Shown here one piece after another: positions 37,098 through 46,512 of a stretch of DNA of 64,000 nucleotides (its first letter is position 1; the number at the start of each line of letters is the position of its first letter). Location of the stretch: contig JBBPFI010000014.1 of NCBI GenBank assembly GCA_037974965.1, forward strand, positions 868,001 through 932,000, in the 5' to 3' direction. Below the pieces are notes generated by a model. That model ran no database searches. It had not been told where the DNA came from and worked only from the letters and a program-made list of their open reading frames with translations. The DNA is from Dacryopinax spathularia (taxonomy: Eukaryota; Basidiomycota; Dacrymycetes; Dacrymycetales; Dacrymycetaceae). The position numbers were made by a program, and so were the translations under genes.

Positions 37098-38363
37098 CCT
37101 AAACGAAGTTTCGCGATCGTAGAAGTCACCCCGGAACGCGAACTGGAGCCTCCTCCGGCCAAGCGACAGAGGGTGAACCTCTTCAGCACCAGCACTACTT
37201 CCTCCCATCCTGCGAGCGCCCAAATACCGAGCGCTGGAGCTGCCTTTCCTGGTGCGACAGCTGAGAAGGCATTCTCAGTCACAGCACGCGAGAAATCCCC
37301 ACCCGACGGTCGCTCCGGCAAACCAGAAGGCGCGACCCGCATCATCTCCTGGAACGTCGAGACCCCTCTCCCTTTCCTCGACCTAACCGACACCAAACAA
37401 TCCGCCTCCCTCATAACCTACCTCAACACCACTCCCAAACGCAGGGCCGAGCACCAGTTTCTGCGCGGGCTGTTGAAGGAATGGCACTGGCCGGACTTTG
37501 TCTGTCTTCAGGAGGTCAGGGCGAGGCCTACGGATGAGGATTGGATGCGGGCTATGGTTGCTGCTGCTAATGATGTTGCGCCGCTGGAGAAAAATGGGCT
37601 GGAGGGACAGAGGGAAGATGGAGGACCGACGTATACTGCTTATTGGGCGCTGAACCAGTCGTTGCGCGGGCAAAGGCGGTTTGGTGTGTGCACGCTGGTC
37701 TCACATACCTGGAACGCGCGGGTGAGGAAGGCGAGGACAGTGGACTGGGACGCAGAGGGGAGGATACATATCCTTGAGATGGACGGCTGGGCACTGGTGA
37801 ACGTCTATGCCCTCAATGGGAGCGATTATGCCTGGAACGACCCTCGCTCTGAGGGCGATCCGCTCGCTTCCGCCCTGCCGCAGAAAACGAGGAACGAGCG
37901 CAAGCGGGAGTTCAATATGCTCTTGTTGGAGGAAGTGAAGCGCATGCAAGCGAGAGGGTTGAGGCCGGTGTTGATAGGGGACTTCAATATCTCCCTTACG
38001 AAGCTGGACTGTTACCCCCGCCTGAGGACGGAGGCGCCGCACGCTCTAGCAAGGAAACAGTTCAGCGAGATCTTCCTCCCTCAATCGGGCCTGGTGGATG
38101 TGTATCGCCATGTGCACGGGCAGACACCAGCATATAGCTGGTTCGCGAAGCGGAAACCGATTGGGAAGGATTGTGCGAGGGTGGATTATGCGCTTGTGGA
38201 TTGGAGGCTTGTTGAGGGGGAAGAGGGGGAGGAGGGTCGGGTGCTGGAGACGGGGTATGGGGGGAGGAATGAGGGGAAGAGCGATCATGGGATTGTTTGG
38301 CTGGATTTGAGGGGGATGGAGGAACTGGAACCGGCGAATGTGTCGCAAGAGAGGAATAAGTAG
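37098..38363 (+). CDS. Exonuclease III / endonuclease-exonuclease-phosphatase family nuclease
   Basis: Single-exon gene, 421 aa from MPKRSFAIVEVTPERE (an in-frame ATG at 37029 would add 23 residues). It has the catalytic motifs of the Mg2+-dependent EEP fold: ISWNVETPL (Asn), CLQEVRA (Glu), VNVYALNGSDYAWNDP (ExoIII Tyr region), IGDFNIS (Asp-x-Asn), DYALVDWRL and KSDHGIVWLDL (catalytic His). This set fits an AP-endonuclease/exonuclease III-like DNA repair enzyme. The N-terminus PAKRQRV is a plausible nuclear localisation signal. It is divergent from the YjbQ gene and convergent with the complex I subunit. Confidence 0.8.
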   Translation, partial: PKRSFAIVEVTPERELEPPPAKRQRVNLFSTSTTSSHPASAQIPSAGAAFPGATAEKAFSVTAREKSPPDGRSGKPEGATRIISWNVETPLPFLDLTDTKQSASLITYLNTTPKRRAEHQFLRGLLKEWHWPDFVCLQEVRARPTDEDWMRAMVAAANDVAPLEKNGLEGQREDGGPTYTAYWALNQSLRGQRRFGVCTLVSHTWNARVRKARTVDWDAEGRIHILEMDGWALVNVYALNGSDYAWNDPRSEGDPLASALPQKTRNERKREFNMLLLEEVKRMQARGLRPVLIGDFNISLTKLDCYPRLRTEAPHALARKQFSEIFLPQSGLVDVYRHVHGQTPAYSWFAKRKPIGKDCARVDYALVDWRLVEGEEGEEGRVLETGYGGRNEGKSDHGIVWLDLRGMEELEPANVSQERNK

Positions 38364-38508
38364 ACCACTGGTCGAATGGCGCATCTTGTACTCAATCTGT
38401 AGCGTTAGCGTCATTGTAGCAGTAGAAACGCAGCTGTCCTTCGACTCGCTCTACCTCCGCCAGCGAAGACGTGTATGATGGTAAAGAAATGTCGATTAAC
38501 CCCCTGCT

Positions 38509-38863
38509 CTACTCAACATCGATCTTCCTCCATCCCCGCACCTACATTGCTCAAATCAATATCATCCTCCGCACGCAGCCATACACAGACGCACCTTATG
38601 CTCCCCGCTCTTCATCATATCCGTATACTTCTTCGCCAACCACGCACACTCGCTCAGCGCGTTCACGCCCTCCGTCTCGTGACATTTTACGAGCTCTTCA
38701 CGGACGATGTTGAGCTCTGCGGCTTTGACCCATTGTTCTCTGATGGTGCGCTCGCGTTCGAGGAAGATCTCTGTATGCGCTGCATCAGTGTCCAACGGTA
38801 GCGGTTCAAGCTAGCTGGATGCCCACCTCGTATTTGTTCCTTGGTCAGCGTGCGGTCGGCCAT
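38509..38863 (-). CDS. Complex I accessory subunit, NDUFB10 / 12 kDa type
   Basis: Three exons, 38863-38827, 38770-38595 and 38541-38509, sum to 82 codons (81 aa). The sequence MADRTLTKEQIREIFLERER, then EQWVKAAELNIVREELVKCH, ETEGVNALSECAWLAKKYTD and the spliced end KVRGWRKIDVE match the fungal 12 kDa subunit (NDUFB10/PDSW family) of mitochondrial NADH:ubiquinone oxidoreductase. The two Cys (VKCH and SEC) are placed as in that family's conserved Cys pair region. The last exon is 33 nt; unspliced reading would end with a different, unconserved tail. A functional complex I implies an obligately respiring or facultative fungus unlike Saccharomyces. Confidence 0.72.
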
Positions 38864-39162
38864 GATGGTGTATGCGGTGGGACGACCACGGTCGTTGCGT
38901 TGTGTTCTCAGGCTGCTGGTCCTGCTCTCGACGACGACAAGCGTCAGCGCCCGGAGATACCCTACGCCACCCCAAACTCCGAAGAACCGAGAACGGAATC
39001 AAAGTTTCGCGTCCGCGCCACTCTCAATTCGCGACTCACCGCTTCTTTCGTTGTTCACAACTGTGCCTCGGCCAGCTACGGCCACCCACTCCATTCCTTC
39101 GTCCCCTTCTCCTCTCCTTTATCTGCTCCAAGATTGCTGTATAGAGGGATTGAAGGAGCAAG
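38864..39162. promoter_or_regulatory. Divergent promoter between complex I subunit and BRR2
   Basis: About 300 bp between divergent start codons; no distinct box recognised. Confidence 0.35.
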
Positions 39163-42100
39163 ATGTCGAAAAGACCTGATTGGTCGGGATATAACTATGG
39201 AGCGATCTCTTCGCTCGTCCTTACCACTGGTGCGTCCGCTTTTGTTTGGTTACTTGGATGGAGTTGCTTACACATTTTCTGTGCAGACCGCTCCGCCCTC
39301 CCGAGACGAGATCGCGAGCCCGATGGTGCACCAGAGTCCCTCGTCGGTCGGATAGATCCCAAGCAGATGGGGTCTCGCGCTTTTCGCGAAACGCCAAAAG
39401 ACCTCGAGAAGAAGAAGAAACGCGCTGCTGAGGAAGCGGGCGAGCGTGCAGCACCGAAAAAGCGGGCTGCTGCGTCTGGAGTCGGAGGATTCGGATATGC
39501 TGATATTATCGAGGCTACGCAGGACCTGGAAGGTCTAACGTATAGACCACGGACGGCAGAGACGAGGGAGATATACTCGTTGATGCTTAGTAGCGTACAC
39601 CAGGCGCTGGGAGACCAGGCGCAGGATGTCGTTCGGTCCGCCGCGGATGCGGTCCTTGAGGTGCTCAAGTCGGAAGATCTGAAAGACTTCGATAAGAAGA
39701 AGGAGATCGAGGAGATTATTGGCCCTATCCAGGCGGATACGTTCTCCCAGCTCGTGAACTTGTCAAAGAAGATTACCGATTATGGCGAGGAGGACGAGGC
39801 GAAAGCTGATCCTGATGCAGAGAGGAGAGATGCTGAGATCGATGATGAAACGGGTGTGGCTGTCGTCTTTGAGGATGAGGACGAAGAGGAGGACGAAGAC
39901 GAGAAGGAGGGCTTCGAGATCCGTGATGAGGACGAAGATGAAGAGGACGAGGAGGGCGGTGCAGCCCACGAAGCTGAACAAGCCGATGCCGATGCCGTTG
40001 CTGAGATGGCAGAGGAGGGTGACGCAACTCTCGTGTTTGGCACGGACACTGCCGCTCAGTCGAACGGAGCTGCAAAGGACAAGGATACCCTCTCGCCTCA
40101 TCAAGTCGACGCCTTCTGGCTACAGCGACAGATCGCCGACGTATACTCCGATCCAGTCACCACTACCGAGAAGGCCACAGCTGCGCTTGGCATCCTTGAG
40201 TCTGAGGCGAACCTCCGTGATGCCGAAAATGAGCTTATGGACCTGTTCGACTACGACAACGACAAGTTCGACCTTGTGCGGAAGTTAATCAAGAACCGCG
40301 ACGTGGTCAACTGGGCGACGAGGTGGCATCGTGCCGGTGATAACGAGAAGATGGACCTGGAGGTAGCGATGCGAGAGAAGGGCGTTGGGTGGATCGCAAG
40401 GGCGTTGAGGGGAGACCGAGCAGCGCCAACAGCAGTCACAACTGCAACCATTCCGGCTGAGCTGAAGACTGCTCCTATCCCCGCCAAGGCTACTCTTGCA
40501 CCTGGCTCTGCCGTGTTGCAGCCTCGCAAAACGGTCGATCTCGAGGGCATGGCCTTCTCCCAAGGCGGTCACCTCATGTCAAACAAGTCAGTCAAGCTGC
40601 CCGAAGGCTCGTTCAAGCGCCAGAAGAAGGGGTACGAGGAGATCCATGTCCCTGCGCCCAAGAAGCGACCAGGGGACGAGAAGGAGCTCGTGCTTATCGA
40701 GTCCCTCGAGCCGTGGCTGCAGGCTGCGTTCCCCGGTGCTCGGTCACTCAACAGGGTGCAGAGCAAGGCATACCCTATCGCTTATGGCAACGACGACCCG
40801 ATCCTCCTTTGCGCGCCTACAGGTGCTGGCAAGACGAACGTCGCCATGCTGTGCATCCTGAACGAGCTGAGCAAGCACCGCGATCCTAACACCGGGGCGT
40901 TCGACCTCGACGCCTTCAAGATCGTCTACGTCGCGCCAATGAAAGCGCTCGTGCAGGAGATGGTCGGCAACTTCGGCACTCGGTTGAAGCCCTTCGGCGT
41001 CAAGGTTGGTGAGCTGACTGGCGACAGCCAGCTCACGAAGCAGCAGATCGCCGAGACGCAAATTATCGTCACCACTCCTGAGAAATGGGACGTCATCACG
41101 CGCAAGAGCAGCGACACGAGCTACACGAACCTTGTGCGACTCATGATCATCGATGAGATTCATTTGCTGCACGACGATCGTGGCCCTGTACTGGAAGCGA
41201 TCATTGCCCGTACGATCCGTCGGATGGAGCAGACTAGGGAATACGTCCGGCTTGTTGGCTTGTCTGCTACGTTGCCGAACTACCAGGATGTTGCTCGTTT
41301 CCTACGGGTCGACCCGGACCGTGGCCTGTTCTACTTCGACGCAAGCTATCGCCCTGTCGGTCTCAAGCAGGAGTTCATCGGCGTCACGGAGAAGAAGGCT
41401 ATCAAGCGGTTCCAAGTCATGAACGAAGTCTGCTACGAAAAGGTGCTCGACCAGGCAGGACAGAACCAATCGCTCGTTTTTGTGCATTCCCGCAAGGAGA
41501 CCGCCAAGACTGCCAAGTTCATCCGCGATATGGCCGTTCAGAAGGAGACGATCACCCAGTTCGTCAAGCCCGATAGTGCGACACGTGAGATCCTGTTGAC
41601 AGAAGTCGAGAACGTGAAGGACCCTAATCTCCGCGACCTTCTGCCTTTCGGTTTTGGGATTCACCATGCGGGTATGAGTCGTGAGGACCGTACCCTGGTC
41701 GAGGACCTGTTCACCGATGGCCATCTGCAAGTGCTTGTAGCGACCGCCACACTTGCTTGGGGTGTCAACCTTCCCGCCCATGCCGTTATCATCAAAGGCA
41801 CCCAGATCTACAATCCGGAAAAGGGCCGCTGGGTCGAGCTGTCTAGTCAGGACGTCCTGCAGATGTTGGGTCGTGCCGGTCGACCTCAGTTCGACACGTA
41901 CGGAGAAGGCATCATCATCACCAACCATTCGGAGCTGCAGTACTACCTCAGCTTGCTGAATCAACAACTTCCGATCGAGAGTCAGTTTGTCAGCAAGTTG
42001 ACCGACAACCTCAATGCCGAGATCGTGCTCGGTACCATACGAAACCGCGACGAGGCTGTACAGTGGCTTGGGTATACGTACCTGTATGTCCGTATGCTTC

Positions 42101-45100
42101 AGTCGCCAGCTCTCTATCAGGTTGGCTTTGACTACATGGAGGACGATCCGTTCCTGGTACAGAAGCGGGCTGATATCGTTCACACCGCTGCGGCGCTCCT
42201 GGAGAAGGGCCAGCTGATCAAGTACGATCGCAAGACCGGAGTATTCCATACGACCGAGCTCGGCCGCATCGCTAGTCACTACTACGTGACGTACAGCTCC
42301 ATGGCCACCTACAACCAGCATCTGCGCTCGACCATGTCCATGATCGATCTTTTCCGTGTCTTCGCACTTAGCAATGAGTTCAAGCTCATCCCCGTGCGTC
42401 AGGAGGAGAAGCTTGAGCTGGCGAAGATGCTGGAAAGGGTGCCGATTCCAGTTAAGGAGAGTGTGGACGAACCTCAAGCCAAAATCAACGTGTTGCTGCA
42501 GGCATACATCTCCAACCTCAAGCTCGAAGGATTCGCATTGGTTGCAGATATGGTTTACGTGACTCAGTCAGCTGGTCGGATATTGCGTGCCATATTCGAG
42601 ATTTGCTTGAAGCGTGGCTGGGCCATCCCCACCAAGGCTGCCCTGGACATGTGCAAGATGGTCGAGAAACGGATGTGGAATTCCATGAGTCCTTTGCGGC
42701 AGTTCCGTGGGATTCCTCCGGATATCATCCGGCGAGCCGAACGGAAGGAGTTCCCATGGTATCGATACTTCGATTTGCAGCCACCTGAGATCGGGGAGCT
42801 CATCGGTGTACCGAAAGCTGGTCGATTGGTCTACCGCTTCGTCCATGCTTTCCCCAAGCTCGATTTACAAGCACACGTCCAGCCCATCACGCGATCGTTA
42901 CTGCGGATCGATCTCACCATCACCCCTGATTTCCAATGGGATGAGCAGATCCATGGTGCATCGGAGCTCTTCTGGATCATGGTTGAGGACGTGGACGGCG
43001 AGATCATCCTTTTCCATGATCAGTTCTTGCTGCGGAAGCAATACGCTGAGGACGAACACTTGGTCACTTTGACGGTACCCATGTTTGAACCAGTCCCTCC
43101 AAATTACTTCGTCTCGATCATCTCAGACCGCTGGCTGCAGTCAGAGACTCGGCTGCCGATCTCGTTCAAGCATCTTATCCTGCCAGAAAAGTTCCCACCT
43201 CATACGGCCCTCTTGGATTTGCAGCCGCTGCCCGTATCTGCTCTGCACAACAAGGAATTCGAGACATTATATTCCAACTTCCAACATTTCAACAAAATCC
43301 AGACGCAAGTTTTCCCGGCACTCTATACTACCGATGACAGCGTCTTCATTGGTGCTCCGACTGGTAGTGGAAAGACGATCTGCGCAGAATTCGCCTTGCT
43401 ACGACTTTGGTCCAAGCCAGATGCGCCTCGTGCCGTCTGTATCGAGCCTTATCAGGAGATGGTGGATCTGCGTCTCGCAGAATGGCAGGAGAAGTTCGGC
43501 AATCTCCAAGGTGGCAAGGAAGTCGTCAGCCTCACCGGCGAGACCAGCGCGGATCTGCGCTTGCTCGAGAAGGGAGACCTGATTATTTGCACGCCATCGC
43601 AATGGGACGTGCTCTCACGGCGCTGGAAGCAACGGAAGAACGTTCAGAATATCGGCCTTTTCATTGCCGACGAAGTACACTTGATTGGTGCTGAAATCGG
43701 ACCGACATATGAGGTCATCATTTCTCGCACCCGTTATGTGGCGGCTCAGACCGAAAACAAGACCCGCATTGTGGCATGCGGTGTTTCTTTGGCGAATGCT
43801 CGCGACCTGGGCGAGTGGATTGGAGCCAGCCCACAGACGATTTTCAATTTCTCGCCCGGTGCTCGACCCATCCCAATGGAGGTCCATCTGCAGAGTTATA
43901 ATATCCCTCACTTCCCGTCTCTCATGCTGGCTATGGCGAAGCCAGCGTATTTGTCGATATTGGAGTACTCACCCAACAAACCGGTCATCATTTTCGTCCC
44001 CAACCGGAAGCAATGTCGCTTGACTGCGGATGACATCCTCACCTATTGTCAAGCAGACGAAGAAGAGGATCGATTCTTGCACATCGAGCAGGATGACCTC
44101 AAGCCTCACCTGGAGCATTTGACCGATCGTGGTCTTGCTGAGACTCTGGTTCACGGAATTGGATACTACCATGAAGCCTTGAATAAGCAGGACAAGCGTA
44201 TCGTTCAGCGTCTTTTCGAGGCTGGTGCTATTCAAGTTCTTATCGCCTCGCGGGAAACGGCATGGGGTCTACCGGTGTCCTGCAACATGGTCATCATGAT
44301 GGGTGCCCAATTCTACGAAGGCAGAGAACACCGTTATGTGGACTATCCGATGACCGAGGTGCATCAAATGATGGGTCGTGCCTGCAATCCAGCTGGTGGG
44401 AGCAGCCGCTGCGTCCTTATGCTGAATCAGACGAAGAAGGATTACTACCGGAAATTCCTGAATGAAGGGTTGCCCATCGAATCGCATTTGCCGACCCACA
44501 TGATTCACGACTTCTTCCTTGCTGAGATTGCCGTCAAGACCATCGAGAACAAGCAAGATGCGATTGACATTTTGACCTGGACGTACTTCTACCGACGCAT
44601 GACTCAGAATCCAAATTACTACAATCTCAGTGCTGTCAGTCACCGACACCTCTCTGATCATCTGTCGGAGCTGGTGGAGACAACCCTCAACGATCTTGTC
44701 AACGCCAAGTGCATCGCAATCGAGGACGAAATGGACGTTTCGCCGTTGAACCTGGGCATGATCGCCGCCTACTACAACATCTCTTACATCACTGTTGAAG
44801 TGTACAGCATGTCGCTCAAGTCCACAACGAAATTGAAGGGCTTGCTCGAAATCGTGTCTTCATCGGCTGAGTTCGAATCCGTGCCCATTCGGCGGCATGA
44901 AGATGTTCTCCTCAAACGGATTTACGATCGTGTCCCCGTCAAACTGGATCAAGTCAACTATGATGCTCCATACTTCAAGACTTTCCTTCTGCTGCAGGCA
45001 CACTTCTCGCGTCTACAGCTCCCTGCGGACTTGGCGGCTGACCAGGCACTTATCCTGAGCAAGGTGCTTAACCTTCTCTCCGCCTGTGTGGATGTCATGT

Positions 45101-45753
45101 CTTCCAACGCTTTCCTGAACGCGCTTGGTGCCATGGATCTGTCACAGATGTGTGTTCAGGCGATGTGGGAGACCGACTCGCCCTTGAAGCAGATACCCCA
45201 CTTCGAGCCGGATGTGATCAAACGATGCAATGAAGCTGGCGTAGAATCCGTCTACGACATTATGGAGCTAGAGGATGAGCAACGCAACAACTTGCTCCAG
45301 ATGGATAGGCGGCAAATGGCTGATGTGGCCAAATTCGTCAACTCCTACCCAAATATCGAGGTCTCTCACGAACTCGAGGATCCAGATGACCTCAAAGCAG
45401 GCTCATCCATCGTTCTCGCAGTAACGCTCGAGCGGGAAGTTGACGAAGACGAAGGGGAAGACTCCCAGCTGGTGGTTGCTCCGTTCTTCCCGGTAAAGAA
45501 GATGGCCAACTGGTGGCTTGTCGTTGGTGAACCGTCCACCAAACAACTGCTCAGTATCAAGAAGGTCACAGTACACCGGTCACTCTCCCAGAAGCTTGAG
45601 TTCACCCTACCAAAGGGCGAGCACAAGCTGAAGTTATATCTGATCTGTGACTCCTACAATGGCGCTGATCAGGACTTCGACATCACTGTCAACGTTGCCG
45701 AGGGAGAGGATAGCGACGAGGATGATGATGATGATGACATGGATGAAGATTAG
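39163..45753 (+). CDS. BRR2: U5 snRNP RNA helicase Brr2
   Basis: Ski2-like DExH helicase that unwinds U4/U6 during spliceosome activation. Exons 39163-39229 and 39287-45753 give 2178 codons (2177 aa). The N-terminus RPDWSGYNYGAISSLVLTTD and RIDPKQMGSR are Brr2-specific, then a long acidic plug region. Cassette 1: LLCAPTGAGKTNVAML (motif I), DEIHLLHDDRG (DEIH box), GLSATLPNY, QMLGRAGRPQFD. Cassette 2: IGAPTGSGKTICAEF, FIADEVHLIG, QMMGRACNPAGG, with the motif III region changed to CGVSLANARDLG, as expected for the inactive C-terminal cassette. Each is followed by a Sec63 unit. The C-terminus is an acidic run of Asp/Glu. The only intron (57 nt) is stop-free. Confidence 0.96.
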   Translation: MSKRPDWSGYNYGAISSLVLTTGASAFVWLLGWSCLHIFCADRSALPRRDREPDGAPESLVGRIDPKQMGSRAFRETPKDLEKKKKRAAEEAGERAAPKKRAAASGVGGFGYADIIEATQDLEGLTYRPRTAETREIYSLMLSSVHQALGDQAQDVVRSAADAVLEVLKSEDLKDFDKKKEIEEIIGPIQADTFSQLVNLSKKITDYGEEDEAKADPDAERRDAEIDDETGVAVVFEDEDEEEDEDEKEGFEIRDEDEDEEDEEGGAAHEAEQADADAVAEMAEEGDATLVFGTDTAAQSNGAAKDKDTLSPHQVDAFWLQRQIADVYSDPVTTTEKATAALGILESEANLRDAENELMDLFDYDNDKFDLVRKLIKNRDVVNWATRWHRAGDNEKMDLEVAMREKGVGWIARALRGDRAAPTAVTTATIPAELKTAPIPAKATLAPGSAVLQPRKTVDLEGMAFSQGGHLMSNKSVKLPEGSFKRQKKGYEEIHVPAPKKRPGDEKELVLIESLEPWLQAAFPGARSLNRVQSKAYPIAYGNDDPILLCAPTGAGKTNVAMLCILNELSKHRDPNTGAFDLDAFKIVYVAPMKALVQEMVGNFGTRLKPFGVKVGELTGDSQLTKQQIAETQIIVTTPEKWDVITRKSSDTSYTNLVRLMIIDEIHLLHDDRGPVLEAIIARTIRRMEQTREYVRLVGLSATLPNYQDVARFLRVDPDRGLFYFDASYRPVGLKQEFIGVTEKKAIKRFQVMNEVCYEKVLDQAGQNQSLVFVHSRKETAKTAKFIRDMAVQKETITQFVKPDSATREILLTEVENVKDPNLRDLLPFGFGIHHAGMSREDRTLVEDLFTDGHLQVLVATATLAWGVNLPAHAVIIKGTQIYNPEKGRWVELSSQDVLQMLGRAGRPQFDTYGEGIIITNHSELQYYLSLLNQQLPIESQFVSKLTDNLNAEIVLGTIRNRDEAVQWLGYTYLYVRMLQSPALYQVGFDYMEDDPFLVQKRADIVHTAAALLEKGQLIKYDRKTGVFHTTELGRIASHYYVTYSSMATYNQHLRSTMSMIDLFRVFALSNEFKLIPVRQEEKLELAKMLERVPIPVKESVDEPQAKINVLLQAYISNLKLEGFALVADMVYVTQSAGRILRAIFEICLKRGWAIPTKAALDMCKMVEKRMWNSMSPLRQFRGIPPDIIRRAERKEFPWYRYFDLQPPEIGELIGVPKAGRLVYRFVHAFPKLDLQAHVQPITRSLLRIDLTITPDFQWDEQIHGASELFWIMVEDVDGEIILFHDQFLLRKQYAEDEHLVTLTVPMFEPVPPNYFVSIISDRWLQSETRLPISFKHLILPEKFPPHTALLDLQPLPVSALHNKEFETLYSNFQHFNKIQTQVFPALYTTDDSVFIGAPTGSGKTICAEFALLRLWSKPDAPRAVCIEPYQEMVDLRLAEWQEKFGNLQGGKEVVSLTGETSADLRLLEKGDLIICTPSQWDVLSRRWKQRKNVQNIGLFIADEVHLIGAEIGPTYEVIISRTRYVAAQTENKTRIVACGVSLANARDLGEWIGASPQTIFNFSPGARPIPMEVHLQSYNIPHFPSLMLAMAKPAYLSILEYSPNKPVIIFVPNRKQCRLTADDILTYCQADEEEDRFLHIEQDDLKPHLEHLTDRGLAETLVHGIGYYHEALNKQDKRIVQRLFEAGAIQVLIASRETAWGLPVSCNMVIMMGAQFYEGREHRYVDYPMTEVHQMMGRACNPAGGSSRCVLMLNQTKKDYYRKFLNEGLPIESHLPTHMIHDFFLAEIAVKTIENKQDAIDILTWTYFYRRMTQNPNYYNLSAVSHRHLSDHLSELVETTLNDLVNAKCIAIEDEMDVSPLNLGMIAAYYNISYITVEVYSMSLKSTTKLKGLLEIVSSSAEFESVPIRRHEDVLLKRIYDRVPVKLDQVNYDAPYFKTFLLLQAHFSRLQLPADLAADQALILSKVLNLLSACVDVMSSNAFLNALGAMDLSQMCVQAMWETDSPLKQIPHFEPDVIKRCNEAGVESVYDIMELEDEQRNNLLQMDRRQMADVAKFVNSYPNIEVSHELEDPDDLKAGSSIVLAVTLEREVDEDEGEDSQLVVAPFFPVKKMANWWLVVGEPSTKQLLSIKKVTVHRSLSQKLEFTLPKGEHKLKLYLICDSYNGADQDFDITVNVAEGEDSDEDDDDDDMDED

Positions 45754-46512
45754 GAAGTTGATGATTTTGCGCTTGGTAGAAGGCGGTCCTGTTGGGCGAT
45801 TCTAATGTAGCTCCATGTATGTTTTCCACAATGTACTTTTAGTGGCCTCCACCTAGTCACTCCATGGCTTTGCTGCTCAGCACGTGCAGTTGATGGTAAC
45901 TCAGCAGGGTGGTCTAAGTTGCGCGCCTGGAACGAATGCGCTGGATGCTATCCGGACCGATTGCCCCGTGGGACATCTCTCACTCCATTTTGCCGCGGTT
46001 CACCCGTTCCACCTTTTCTTACTCGCGACTATGACGCAGCTGGAGTTCATCTGCTTGACTAACCTGGCGATCTCAGGTCCATTTGGCTTCACCAATATAT
46101 CTGCGAAAGGCATGATTTGTACCGGACCGTCTTCGGCCCTCCCATCAGGACCTTCTGCCGATTCTACCTTGATGCGGGTTCTGGGAGCCACGGACAGAAT
46201 TGCACCTTGTTGCCCTCCACTTGCCTCTCCCACTCTCGCTGCCGCATGAGCGAGTGAGGGGCATTTCTGGCGCGCGGTCATATCGGAGTAGTGTGCCTAT
46301 GGATGGCTTCTTTTCTTCTAATATTGTCCACAACGGTCTCATGATGACTACGGCAGATAGGAGAATGTGCATGGCTTGCTTCGTCCGAACCCAATCTACT
46401 GGAAAGGCAAATCCTGCTCCTCCACCTAGACCCACACGAGGCTCATATAGAGCGGCATGATACCTTCGCTCTAGCTCGCCAACTTATCACACCTCCGATA
46501 GGCGGGATTCTT
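45754..46512. other. Intergenic, 759 bp, upstream of disrupted sugar transporter
   Basis: Should contain the promoter of the gene at 46513. CATATAGAGC at about 46443 is a weak TATA-like site. Overlapping frames of about 90-120 codons exist on both strands, but none resembles a known protein. Nothing else seen. Confidence 0.35.

Noticed and set aside
46000-46281. 93-codon minus-strand frame upstream of the disrupted transporter
   Set aside because: No recognisable domain, overlapped by another frame on the plus strand, and lying in a probable promoter.
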